In this document: positions 8,835 to 16,477 of the stretch, piece by piece | How positions within the stretch are numbered: the first letter of the stretch is position 1 | Layout: each line of letters begins with the position of its first letter | From: Pullulanibacillus pueri | Lineage (GTDB): Bacteria > Bacillota > Bacilli > Bacillales > Sporolactobacillaceae | Assembly (NCBI RefSeq): GCF_014639255.1 | Contig: NZ_BMFV01000013.1 | Coordinates: 73,945 to 108,619 of the forward strand | Length of the DNA: 34,675 nucleotides | Reading direction: 5' to 3' | The notes under the pieces: model-generated | Databases searched by the model: none | The model's input: only the letters and a program-made list of their open reading frames with translations | What the model was told of the DNA's origin: nothing | Made by a program: the position numbers and the translations under genes

Positions 8835-9229
8835 CTTATTAAAACACGGAATAAGATTTTAATCCCAAAAGGCACCGGCAGCAACCCTGTTGATCGGAAC
8901 GGAAGGCGCGAGATTTGGGATACTTAAATACAGTGTATTCCTCAGCGCCGCTGACTCACGGGTGCCTAAACTAGAGTCCTTCGGAAACGGGGCCAGCGTG
9001 ACTTCACGAGTAAACTTCGAGGTGTTCCGAGAAAGGCTGACGACGAAGCGATACGAGTAGACGCAAGAACAGGTGCCTTTTAATCATAAATACTTTGGAA
9101 CACACAGATTAACCATTCCAAATGTGCTGAGGCCACTAAGGTCGATCGGCTAAAAACGTCACGTCATTAAGGAACTTCGACTAAAACCGTCACATCCGTG
9201 TGAAAACGTCAAAGCTAGCACCTCAACCA

Positions 9230-9342
9230 CCACAAAAAGTAAAGAACACTTTTCGGGGACCCCGATTACCACCCCAAAAAGTAAAGGGCACTTTTCGGGG
9301 ACCCCGATTACCACCCCAAAAAGTAAAGGGCACTTTTCGGGG
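9230..9342 (+). repeat. Three tandem 42-base hairpin units in copy A
   Basis: The units start at 9230, 9272 and 9314, an exact 42-base period. Each is an 11-bp stem with one A/C mismatch and a 7-base loop (arms CCCCAAAAAGT and ACTTTTCGGGG), followed by ACCCCGATTACCA. The loop is AAAGAAC in unit 1 and AAAGGGC in units 2 and 3. Unit 1 has one stem change (CCAC for CCCC). Confidence 0.9.
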
Positions 9343-9522
9343 ACCCCGATGGTGCGTCGAACGCCGACCCTACCCACATCAAAAAATCGTAAAAACACGA
9401 TTTTTCTGTGAGGATGATTCTCTTAGCAGCTTTCCTTAGTCGTGTGGACATGAGGAAAGCGAGCGTTCTGAAGCGGAAATCCACACCGTGCTGATAACGA
9501 GAATTTTATACATTCTTATACT

Positions 9523-9554
9523 AAAAAAACGTGCGGAGATAAACTTTCCGCACG
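9523..9554 (-). terminator. Intrinsic terminator of the sugar ABC operon
   Basis: Read on the - strand, arms CGTGCGGA and TCCGCACG (9530-9554) with a short loop are followed by seven Ts (9523-9529). It lies about 45 bases past the stop of the last permease gene. Confidence 0.88.
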
Positions 9555-9596
9555 CTCTCCCTCCTAAAGAAGTGAATCGGACAACCTTTATATCTT

Positions 9597-10430
9597 CTAA
9601 TCCTTTACGGCACCATCGGCAATCCCTGAAATAAAATTGCGACTAAAGATAAAGAAGATAATAATGAGCGGTACAGTGGCTAACAGCGTTCCGGCCATGA
9701 CCATACCATAGTCAGTATTGTAGATCCCATTTAATTGGGACAGAACAACCTGAAGCGTAAAGCGATCTGGATTATTGATGACAACCAAGGGCCATAAATA
9801 ATCATTATAAACCCCAATAAAAGTAAAGATACCAAGAAAGGCAAGTGCGGGTCTTAGAATTGGAATAGCAATATTCCAATAGAGTCTAAATTGATTACAG
9901 CCATCCAGTCGTCCGGCTTCCAATAATTCATCAGGAACTGAGCCATCACAGTACTGTCTAATCCAAAAGATACCAAATGCATTAGCAAGCCCTGGAACAA
10001 TTAAGGATTGATAAGAATTGACCCACCCAATTTTCGCCATCACAATAAATGAGGGAATAAACGAAATCTGTGATGGAATCATCATTGTAATTAATAAGGA
10101 GACGAACAAAAAATTACGCCCTGGAAATTTAAACTTAGCGAACGTAAATCCTGCTAATGAGCAGAAAAATAACGTACCTACTACTGAAATAACAGCAACA
10201 ATGAGCGTGTTCGTAAACCCTTGTAAAAAATCTATATTGGCAAAGACGTGTTTGAGATTGATCCATAATTGATTGCCGAAAATCAATTTCGGTGGAAAGT
10301 GCAAAATTTGACTTGTGGTATTGGTCGACATCACAGCAAGCCAATAAAAGGGAAAGACTGAAATAACAACACCAATTAATAAGACAAGATGTGTGAGTCC
10401 TTTACTAATCCAGCTTTTTCCTACCATCAT
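9597..10430 (-). CDS. Carbohydrate ABC transporter permease (MalG/LacG type)
   Basis: This is an inner-membrane subunit of a CUT1-family sugar importer with six predicted membrane segments. The EAA loop that contacts the ATPase is visible (ELLEAGRLDGCNQFRLYWNI then PILRPALA), and the C terminus FSRNFISGIADGAVKD is typical of MalG-like subunits. I moved the start to the ATG at 10430 (277 residues). The longer frame from 10460 would begin inside the preceding permease gene, and its first codons encode the ribosome site AAAGGAGG. With this start there is a 13-base gap to the upstream permease. No ATP-binding gene is present here, so a shared MsmX-like ATPase elsewhere must power it. Confidence 0.9.
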   Translation of the reverse strand: MMVGKSWISKGLTHLVLLIGVVISVFPFYWLAVMSTNTTSQILHFPPKLIFGNQLWINLKHVFANIDFLQGFTNTLIVAVISVVGTLFFCSLAGFTFAKFKFPGRNFLFVSLLITMMIPSQISFIPSFIVMAKIGWVNSYQSLIVPGLANAFGIFWIRQYCDGSVPDELLEAGRLDGCNQFRLYWNIAIPILRPALAFLGIFTFIGVYNDYLWPLVVINNPDRFTLQVVLSQLNGIYNTDYGMVMAGTLLATVPLIIIFFIFSRNFISGIADGAVKD

Positions 10431-10443
10431 GACATTCCTCCTT

Positions 10444-11379
10444 TTAGAAGCGTTGGACAAATTTCCAGTTAATTAATGAGAACAAACCGATAATGATAAA
10501 CAATGCCCATGAAACAGCCGATGCATAACCAAACTGACTTTGAATGAAGGCTTGATTATACATATACAAGCTGAGCGTCATGCCCGCACCGCCAACGCCT
10601 CCCGAATCGCCGAGCAATACTTGCGGTTCAGTAAAGAGCTGCATAGAACCGATGGTCGTCATAATGACAGTAAATAAAATAACAGGACGAAGCAGCGGAA
10701 TCGTTATATGGAAAAAGGTCTGTCTACGATTTGCACCATCAATGGTTGCTGCTTCATATAGTGTTTGTGGGATACTCTGCAATCCAGCCAAATAAATAAT
10801 GGCATTATAGCCCGTGAATCGCCAAACCACCATTGACGCAAGTACGAACTTGACTAAGACAGAATTATCCAACCATTTGACAGGATCAACGCCAAATAGA
10901 GAGAGGAAGTAATTGACCAGTCCATAGTTATTATTAAAAATAGATTGAAAGATAATCGCCACCGCAACAATCGAGGTCACATTGGTAACAAAGAATAACG
11001 TTCTATAGATCCCTCTAAATTTTAGGAGGGGTAAATTAAGTAAGAAGGCAATAACTAAAGCAAAGAATAACATTGGAATCGTGGAGATGAACCAAATAGC
11101 AAAAGTGTTACCGACAGAATGCCAGAAGTCAGGTTCTGTTAAAAGGTATTTGAATTGGGCAAGCCCAACAAACTTCATTTCTCCAAGACCTGTCCATGAA
11201 TGGAAGGCTAAATAAAGAGAAAACAAGATCGGAAAAAGTCCGAAAATCAAGAACAAAATATAGAAAGGCGAGATAAACAAATACGAGACACGATTTTTCC
11301 AAATTTCACTCCAAAGGCTTCGCTTTTTGACTGGAAGGACATTGGTATTTGTTCCTAAGGCTTCTTTCATATCCTTCAT
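10444..11379 (-). CDS. Carbohydrate ABC transporter permease (MalF/LacF type)
   Basis: This 311-residue protein has six predicted membrane segments and an N-terminal cytoplasmic extension. It is the partner of the downstream permease in a CUT1 sugar importer. The EAA motif YEAATIDGANRRQTFFHITI followed by PLLRPV marks the ATPase contact. It starts 18 bases after the stop of the solute-binding protein, so the genes are co-transcribed. The substrate is not evident from the sequence. Confidence 0.9.
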   Translation of the reverse strand: MKDMKEALGTNTNVLPVKKRSLWSEIWKNRVSYLFISPFYILFLIFGLFPILFSLYLAFHSWTGLGEMKFVGLAQFKYLLTEPDFWHSVGNTFAIWFISTIPMLFFALVIAFLLNLPLLKFRGIYRTLFFVTNVTSIVAVAIIFQSIFNNNYGLVNYFLSLFGVDPVKWLDNSVLVKFVLASMVVWRFTGYNAIIYLAGLQSIPQTLYEAATIDGANRRQTFFHITIPLLRPVILFTVIMTTIGSMQLFTEPQVLLGDSGGVGGAGMTLSLYMYNQAFIQSQFGYASAVSWALFIIIGLFSLINWKFVQRF

Positions 11380-11397
11380 TCCCCCTTTATTATTGTC

Positions 11398-12648
11398 TTA
11401 AAATCTTGTAAGTTCCCTTTTCACTTGTGCTTGGGCATCCTTCCATGCCTTATCAGGATTCTTCCCTGAACGCTCTACTAATTTTAGTTCATCTTGGAAA
11501 ATCGAATTGATCGTCACGTAATGTTCGCCAAAATAGGTCTTTGGCACTTCCTTGGCAGACTCTTCAAACACAGTAGAAGTATCCTGCCCTCCGTAGAAGT
11601 CTTCTTTTTGTTTCATCTTATCGCTTTCTAAAGCACCAACCGCTGAAGGGAACAAGTTAACATCCAAATAGTTTTTCAGTTGGTTATCCGGTGACATCAA
11701 CCATTTGATCACTTCATACGCTTCTTTTTGATGTTTAGAGGACGCCATCACCCCAATAAAAGAACCGCCGACATTTCCGGCGCCACCTGGTGCACTGGCG
11801 ACATGCCATTTGCCTTTCGTATCTGGAGCGGCATCTTGCATGATTTGTTTTTCCCAGACGGCATTAACAAAAGAAGCAATTTTTCCATTATTAACAGCAG
11901 CGTTCCAGTCTGTCCCGCTATCAATTTTGGCTGATAATCCCCGCTTATTAAATTCAACGGCGATATCCCAAGCTTTTTTAATCTCTGGACTATCTCCAAT
12001 GTAGTTTTCATTTTTATCGAAATATTTTTTTGGCAGTTGCCCCAATTCTTGATTATAGACATTGACAATACTGTCTACCATATAGGCCCCTGTTTTTTCC
12101 TTTAACTGCTCCCCTGCCGCAATATAATCCTCCCAAGTTTTTAATTGACTGGACACTTGATCGGGATCTGTCGGCAGTCCTGCTTTCTCAAATAAATCTG
12201 TCCGATAAAATAGGGCGGTTGGACCTGTATCAACGGGAAGTGCGATGAGATCCTTCTTATCCCCTGGGGCCTCAGCCAAATTCCATTTCCAATCTAAATA
12301 ATCCTTTTGAATATCAGCAGCCCCTAAGTCATAAAGGTTAGCAAAGTACTCCTTATAGGGTAAATATTGAGCGATCCAGTCATTGAACATCACAATATCT
12401 GGTGCTCCATCGCCACCCACCAGCGTGGTCTGCAATTTGAGGCGGAAATCCCCTCCAATTTTTTGTGGTTCCAATTGGATATTTGGAAATTTCTTCTCTA
12501 CTTGAGCAATAAGATCATCTGATAACGAACGATTCCAATACCAGAGTGTTAATTTTGTTTTGTGCTGGCCTGTAGAAGAAGACGTGGATCCGCAGGCAAC
12601 CAATGAAAAAAGACAAGCCAAAACGATAAAAAGGCGAAGATAGCGCAT
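11398..12648 (-). CDS. Extracellular sugar-binding lipoprotein of the ABC importer
   Basis: This 416-residue family-1 solute-binding protein has the lipobox SLVAC at about residues 15-19 and a Ser/Thr-rich linker. The fold signatures are KLTLWYWN at the mature N terminus, APDIVMFNDWIAQYLPY, and GGSFIGVMASSKHQKEAYEVIKWL in the C-terminal lobe. It captures an oligosaccharide or sugar at the outer membrane face and delivers it to the two permeases downstream. AGGAGG lies just upstream of the ATG. A cre site 23 bases upstream suggests carbon catabolite control of this part of the locus. Confidence 0.9.
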   Translation of the reverse strand: MRYLRLFIVLACLFSLVACGSTSSSTGQHKTKLTLWYWNRSLSDDLIAQVEKKFPNIQLEPQKIGGDFRLKLQTTLVGGDGAPDIVMFNDWIAQYLPYKEYFANLYDLGAADIQKDYLDWKWNLAEAPGDKKDLIALPVDTGPTALFYRTDLFEKAGLPTDPDQVSSQLKTWEDYIAAGEQLKEKTGAYMVDSIVNVYNQELGQLPKKYFDKNENYIGDSPEIKKAWDIAVEFNKRGLSAKIDSGTDWNAAVNNGKIASFVNAVWEKQIMQDAAPDTKGKWHVASAPGGAGNVGGSFIGVMASSKHQKEAYEVIKWLMSPDNQLKNYLDVNLFPSAVGALESDKMKQKEDFYGGQDTSTVFEESAKEVPKTYFGEHYVTINSIFQDELKLVERSGKNPDKAWKDAQAQVKRELTRF

Positions 12649-12670
12649 GCGAAAACCTCCTGGTTATTAT

Positions 12671-12685
12671 TGTTATCGCTTACAA
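12671..12685 (-). promoter_or_regulatory. cre-type operator upstream of the sugar-binding protein gene
   Basis: The - strand reads TTGTAAGCGATAACA, which fits every constrained position of the CcpA cre consensus WTGNAANCGNWNNCW. It ends about 23 bases before the ATG, a position that suits roadblock or repression. A LacI-family sugar repressor could use a similar site. No clear -10/-35 pair was found nearby. Confidence 0.65.
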
Positions 12686-12741
12686 AATTGAGAGATAACC
12701 ATCAGACTTAGAAAATTAAAATAAATAAGAAAGGGTAGAAA

Positions 12742-12761
12742 GACTTGAATGGGGTCAAGTC
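12742..12761 (-). terminator. Small inverted repeat after the TIM-barrel gene
   Basis: Arms GACTTGA and TCAAGTC are separated by 6 bases and followed on the - strand by TTTCT. It is weak as a terminator. It may partly separate the enzyme genes from the transporter genes, which would then rely on their own promoter near the cre site. Confidence 0.35.
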
Positions 12762-12797
12762 CCTCCACTTGCCATACTGTTTCTGCCTGTAGGAATC

Positions 12798-13571
12798 CTA
12801 AACATTCACCGTCTTGCTCAAAATCGTTTCTTTAAATTGCTCAATCGCCTGATCGGTCTCAATCGTATACCCACATTCTAGACCAACAAAGCCATCAAAA
12901 CCTGTCTCCTGAATCGCCCGTAGAATATTCACATAATTTAATTCTCCCGTCCCCGGCTGTTTGCGTCCAGGATTATCAGCAATATGATAATGATTGATGC
13001 GCTCTACATATTGCGTCGCATTACGAATGACATTACCCTCGGTAATTTGTTGATGGTAAACATCAAACACAAGTTTGATATTTGGACTATCCACCTCATC
13101 AATAATCGAAACCGCTTCATCTGAGCGCTGTAAATAATGACCTGCATGATCGACAAGCCCATTAAGAGGTTCAATTTCTAGAATAACTCCCGCTTCCTCA
13201 AGCAATGGTGCACATTGCTTAAGCGTCTCGACCATTGTGCTGCGTTGTTGTTCTCTGGAAACACCTTCAATTGCATTACCTGTCTGTGTAATCATCGCTG
13301 GAATATTGAGTTTCTGGCAAGCCACAAGTGTTTCTCTAAGGCCAGCTAAATAAGCCTCTCGTTTTGAGGGATCAACCAGGTTAAACTCTTTAGTGCAAGT
13401 ACCAATAATCCCTACCCCTAACCGTTCCTGCGCTTTTGCTATTTGATCAAGATCCTCTAGATTCCACCATGAATAATACTCAAGACCATGAAACCCATGC
13501 TCCTTAATTTTTTCTAAATGATAGAGCACGTCTTTGCCCGGATAGGCCCCAATGCATAACGAATATTTCAT
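12798..13571 (-). CDS. Hydroxypyruvate isomerase-like / sugar isomerase TIM barrel
   Basis: This is a 257-residue AP-endonuclease-2-type TIM barrel (xylose isomerase-like superfamily). The metal and active-site residues typical of the Hyi group can be placed: EIEPLNG, VFDVYHQQITEGN, HYHIADNPGR, QPGTGELNY and VGLECGY. Such enzymes isomerise or epimerise small ketoses or 2-keto acids. The ATG at 13571 is preferred over the GTG at 13580, because AAGGAG lies just before it and the longer frame starts in the ribosome site. It sits between an oxidoreductase and a sugar importer, so it probably acts on the imported sugar or its oxidised product. The exact substrate is unknown. Confidence 0.82.
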   Translation of the reverse strand: MKYSLCIGAYPGKDVLYHLEKIKEHGFHGLEYYSWWNLEDLDQIAKAQERLGVGIIGTCTKEFNLVDPSKREAYLAGLRETLVACQKLNIPAMITQTGNAIEGVSREQQRSTMVETLKQCAPLLEEAGVILEIEPLNGLVDHAGHYLQRSDEAVSIIDEVDSPNIKLVFDVYHQQITEGNVIRNATQYVERINHYHIADNPGRKQPGTGELNYVNILRAIQETGFDGFVGLECGYTIETDQAIEQFKETILSKTVNV

Positions 13572-13626
13572 GTGTGTCACTCCTTAGATTCTTTTACAAG
13601 ATTTGAGAGAAGCATCTTTTTCTAAG

Positions 13627-14613
13627 TTATAAAACAGGATAAAGACTTTGGAGATCTATGGGCTGACCTGTTTTTGCCGATTCGTTTGCCGCTACAGTCA
13701 CTAAATGCGTTCTATAAGCATCTTCATAGTTTGAGCGGATAAGGGTCCTGTCTCCGGTTTGCACTGCTTTAATAAAAGCTTTATCTTCTTCAAGATAGGG
13801 ATTGAGAGAATTATGTCTTTCGATCGTTTCTTTATTCCTTCGTTCCGTTAAATGACCGTTTCGGACTTCGAGAATCGTTTCTCGTGCTAAGATGTCTAAA
13901 CCAACAGTGTATCCTTGGTTTAATAAACACGTATTTGAAATCGTCGCTATGGTACCGCTTTCAAATTTAAGAACCATCGTTCCCACATCTGGCACCGTTG
14001 TCCCCTCGACAACATCCTGCATCTCACGCTGAGCATATGCGGCATAGACTTGGACCACTTCTCCGAGTAAATATCTTGAAAGGTCAACAATGTGTGTGGT
14101 TTGTTCTACCATTTGTCCACCTGAGCCATCCATTTTACGCCACCATGGCACCATAGGCATACCACCAAGCCAATATCCTTGAGCCATTCCTGGTTTATGA
14201 TTTTCCAATATCTCTTTTGCCCAATTCGACGCCTCTGAATAACGCCAATTGTACCCAACACCCGTCATTAATTGTTGCTGACTTACCGCCTTAACAATGG
14301 TCTCCGCAGGCTCTCTTTCAATTGAAAGGGGTTTTTCTACCAACATCGGCAGATTACGTTCAATGACTGCGAGTTCAACATCCCCATGAGCAAAAGGTGG
14401 GATACACACATAGACAGCATCAAGCTTTTCGTGATCCATCATGTCTTGGTGATCTGTATAGGCCTTAGCCTCATACTTCCGGCCAACTTCTTCTGCCCTG
14501 TTTTGATCAATATCACACACTGCCACAATTTGTGCCTCTTCTATTTGACTCACATTTTGCAAATGCACACTGGCGATGCCACCAACTCCGATAAACCCAA
14601 TCTTAACTGTCAT
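13627..14613 (-). CDS. Gfo/Idh/MocA family NAD(P)-dependent sugar oxidoreductase
   Basis: This 328-residue protein has an N-terminal Rossmann fold (IGFIGVGGIASVHLQNV, then VAVCDID) and the family's catalytic EKP motif (VEKPLSIE). The C-terminal dehydrogenase domain follows, with the HIVDLSRYL segment carrying the usual histidine. It should oxidise a cyclic sugar or inositol-like polyol. AGGGGAAAGG precedes the ATG. It is the first gene of the leftward set oxidoreductase, isomerase, binding protein and permeases, which together resemble uptake and oxidation of an unusual sugar. Confidence 0.88.
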   Translation of the reverse strand: MTVKIGFIGVGGIASVHLQNVSQIEEAQIVAVCDIDQNRAEEVGRKYEAKAYTDHQDMMDHEKLDAVYVCIPPFAHGDVELAVIERNLPMLVEKPLSIEREPAETIVKAVSQQQLMTGVGYNWRYSEASNWAKEILENHKPGMAQGYWLGGMPMVPWWRKMDGSGGQMVEQTTHIVDLSRYLLGEVVQVYAAYAQREMQDVVEGTTVPDVGTMVLKFESGTIATISNTCLLNQGYTVGLDILARETILEVRNGHLTERRNKETIERHNSLNPYLEEDKAFIKAVQTGDRTLIRSNYEDAYRTHLVTVAANESAKTGQPIDLQSLYPVL

Positions 14614-14683
14614 CCTTTCCCCTCCAAAAAATAATAGTTTAGAATCCTTTCATAAAAAGCAGAGTAACAAAAAGACAAACCTC

Positions 14684-14831
14684 TATAAGCACATGATCTA
14701 ATAGACGATGGTGTCACTCCTTTTTGAACGTATTCTTTTTGTTTATCTTCTTGGATGCAGGGTCATGCTATTTAAACACTATGTGCTTATATGCAAAAAT
14801 ATCACCAGTTATGAAGATTGAGAATATTATA
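14684..14831 (-). promoter_or_regulatory. Promoter region of the sugar locus with a split 11-bp inverted repeat
   Basis: On the - strand a TATAAT hexamer lies at 14826-14831, without an obvious -35. Downstream are the two halves of a perfect inverted repeat, TATAAGCACAT at 14684-14694 and ATGTGCTTATA at 14781-14791, 86 bases apart. They could be paired operators bridged by a looped repressor, or a long-range stem in the leader RNA. Confidence 0.4.
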
Positions 14832-14837
14832 GCTTTA

Positions 14838-14882
14838 AAATAAATCTACCACATTTTTTTTAATTGTGGTAGATTTATTTTT
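14838..14882. terminator. Strong bidirectional hairpin terminator
   Basis: Perfect 16-bp arms AAATAAATCTACCACA (14838-14853) and TGTGGTAGATTTATTT (14865-14880) have an 11-base loop and T-rich flanks on both sides. It insulates the sugar locus from whatever is transcribed leftward from the nrd operon and repeat B. Confidence 0.85.
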
Positions 14883-15050
14883 ACCGTTCTAAGGCAAATG
14901 TTGAGAAATAGAAGATTGTAACTAATAATAAGATTTCAAAACGAAATAGCGAGACTCAAACAAAACGTAAAAAAGCATAATGGCTATAGATTGCGACATA
15001 ACTTGAGAAAGTAGTTGGGTGTCTAATCTGACTGCTCTGGAAATCCACTA

Positions 15051-15139
15051 CGCTTTCCGCGGGCGGCTGGTGAGCCTCTTCACGCTCCGCGCTCCGGGGT
15101 CTCACCGCTGCCTTTGCCCCCGCAGGACTAAGGAAAGCG
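15051..15139. repeat. Bacillaceae-type palindromic repeat (CTTTCC...GGAAAG)
   Basis: This is a nested palindrome. The outer arms are CGCTTTCC (15051-15058) and GGAAAGCG (15132-15139), then GCGGG/CCCGC, then GGTGAG (15069-15074)/CTCACC (15101-15106). The wording CTTTCCGCGGGCGG...CCCGCAGGA is of a kind I recall from intergenic palindromes of many Bacillaceae genomes. Here it abuts copy B at the place where copies A and C carry a shorter GCTTTCCT...AGGAAAGC hairpin. Confidence 0.7.
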
Positions 15140-15494
15140 ACTAAGAGATTAGTCCTCGCAGAAAAATCGTGTTCTTACGATTTTTTGATGTGGGTAGGAT
15201 CGGTGTTCGACGCACCATCGGGGTCCCCGAAAAGTGTTCTTTACTTTTTGGGGTGGTAATCGGGGTCCCCGAAAAGTGCTTTTTACTTTTTGGGGTGGTA
15301 TTGATGTGCTAGCTTCGGTGTTGTCACACGGACGCGACGTTTTCAACCGAAGTTCCTTGGTTGTTATATTTGTGTTCCCAAGTCTTTATACTACAAATTT
15401 CCTGTTCCTGAGTCCATTCGTATGGCTTCTTCATCAGCTTTCTCGGAACAACTCGAAGTGTATTCGTGAAGTCACGCTGGCCCCGTTCCCGAAG
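15132..15494 (-). repeat. Structured interspersed repeat, copy B (partial, reversed)
   Basis: Read on the - strand, this block repeats the right two thirds of copies A and C. It has the CTTCGGGAACGGGGCCAGCG stretch, the TGTTCC...GGAACA hairpin (15403-15450), the GTC...TCCG...GAC hairpin, two 42-base hairpin units (15267-15295 and 15225-15253) and the AAAAATCGT/ACGATTTTT hairpin (15162-15186). The left part with the ACCGGGC hairpin and the large nested hairpin is missing: similarity stops near 15494 and unrelated sequence follows. That abrupt change shows the family is mosaic. Confidence 0.75.
15225..15295 (-). repeat. Two tandem 42-base hairpin units in copy B
   Basis: The units lie at 15267-15295 and 15225-15253, again with a 42-base period. 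Stems match those of copies A and C. The loops, read on the - strand, are AAAAAGC and AAAGAAC. Confidence 0.9.
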
Positions 15495-15628
15495 AAGCTA
15501 GAGCGCCTTTCGCTCCAATCCACTTCCATGCTGTCGATGCTTTTTGAAGAAAAGATTGGGCATCTTTGCTTTTTTCAAGCTAATATTAACTCTAGTTGCA
15601 AGTAAATCAGATCATCTTACCTAGCGTA

Positions 15629-15745
15629 GGCAGAATACGCAGACTCCAGTGGGAACAGCACGCGTCCGAAGATCCACTTTGGAGCACCAAAAACTGACTC
15701 CAAAGTTAGCTGAGGCCGTGCCCACGGAAAGCGAAGTATTCTGCC
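15629..15745. repeat. Cruciform-forming palindromic repeat
   Basis: Three nested perfect stems occupy 117 bases: GGCAGAATAC (15629-15638)/GTATTCTGCC (15736-15745), GCACG (15658-15662)/CGTGC (15717-15721), and CTTTGGAG (15677-15684)/CTCCAAAG (15698-15705). On the - strand the CTTTCCGTGGGCACGGCCTC wording relates it to the palindrome at 15051-15139. No gene is seen in 15746-15962 or 15495-15628. Confidence 0.75.
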
Positions 15746-15962
15746 GAAGAGGTTGTTAAACACTAAATATAATAAGGTATGAGCTGCCAAAGCCGATCGA
15801 ACTGACGTCGCCATTCCCTTCTACTCCTACACTTCACAACCTGAAAAGGCAACACTCTTTTAGAAAACCTCCGCATTTAATAGAGACCTATTGAAGATGT
15901 TTAAAAGAAACTTTTTAAAGGATTGTTAGACCCAACATAGATAATAGAGCCATTTTTACTCG

Positions 15963-16430
15963 CTATGCAAAAACTTTTCCAATGTTTCTTTGCTTCAATC
16001 GGGTCAAGAGCCGTTCGACAAAAAGCGCGCAACGCTCCAAATCCTGTAGTTGTGGCAGCAGCTCCACTTTTAAGGTCACCGCCAAATCAGTATGCACATA
16101 GAGCATATCGCGAAACCGATCCACAGCCCCACAAAAGTGGGGGTAAAAGCTATCTCCAGTTCCAAACACCCCCGTCACGAGCGGTGAAACCTCCTGCTCT
16201 TCAAAGGCTGTGAATAGGCTCCGCATCTCTCTAGGAATTTTGCCATTTCCCCAACTATAGGTGCCCACTACAACCGCATCCCAACGACTTAAAGTTGAAA
16301 GGTCAAAGGTGTCAACGGAATAGATAAAGAGACTGAGCGCTTGATCCTTTTCTTGAAAGGCTTGTTTGATTATACGCATGAGTGCTTCCGTATTTCCAGT
16401 TACTGATGTATACACGATGGCTATTTTCAT
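15963..16430 (-). CDS. Flavodoxin, probable electron donor/activator of the adjacent class I RNR
   Basis: This 155-residue single-domain flavodoxin has the FMN phosphate loop YTSVTGNTEAL at the N terminus, VVVGTYSWGNGKIP for one isoalloxazine loop and GVFGTGDSFYPHFCGAVD for the other. I take the ATG at 16430 because the longer frame from the GTG at 16457 would place AGGTGA inside the gene. It lies 47 bases after the small RNR subunit gene on the same strand, so it is the third gene of the nrd operon. It is longer than NrdI and has a canonical flavodoxin FMN site, so I do not call it nrdI, but a similar role in building or reducing the metal cofactor of the small subunit is likely. Confidence 0.85.
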   Translation of the reverse strand: MKIAIVYTSVTGNTEALMRIIKQAFQEKDQALSLFIYSVDTFDLSTLSRWDAVVVGTYSWGNGKIPREMRSLFTAFEEQEVSPLVTGVFGTGDSFYPHFCGAVDRFRDMLYVHTDLAVTLKVELLPQLQDLERCALFVERLLTRLKQRNIGKVFA

Positions 16431-16477
16431 CGACTCACCTACACTTCTTTCACGCACAGTGGACCTACCCCTTTAGC

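Larger units (their letters stand above)
8809..9522 (+). repeat. Structured interspersed repeat, copy A
   Basis: This ~700-base non-coding block between convergent transcription units shares long stretches with copy C (23284-23875, same orientation), and its right part is shared with copy B (15132-15494, opposite orientation). It is a chain of stem-loops. In order: the left hairpin 8809-8834; a nested hairpin 8870-8967 with arms AGGCACC/GGTGCCT, GGCGC/GCGCC and GGGATAC/GTATTCC; a TGTTC...GAACA hairpin 9023-9071; GTCACA-TCCG-TGTGA; three 42-base tandem hairpin units from 9230; an AAAAATCGT/ACGATTTTT hairpin 9382-9405; GCTTTCCT...AGGAAAGC; and a right part beginning TTCTG. Short reading frames across it are by-products of a repeat period divisible by three. 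I do not recognise a named family. Confidence 0.8.

Noticed and set aside
9230..9342. CRISPR array
   Set aside because: There are only two or three units, units directly abut with near-identical sequence throughout, no unique spacers exist and no cas gene is nearby.
9200..9439. Open frames across the tandem units of copies A, B and C encoding a 14-residue repeat (PPQKVKNTFRGPRL type) on one strand and a complementary repeat on the other
   Set aside because: A 42-base period keeps every frame open automatically. No ribosome site is seen, both strands are equally open, and substitutions fall in the hairpin loops and change amino acids instead of being silent.
15963..16430. Calling the flavodoxin nrdI
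   Set aside because: It is longer than NrdI and has full canonical FMN-binding loops. Only its position suggests the link.
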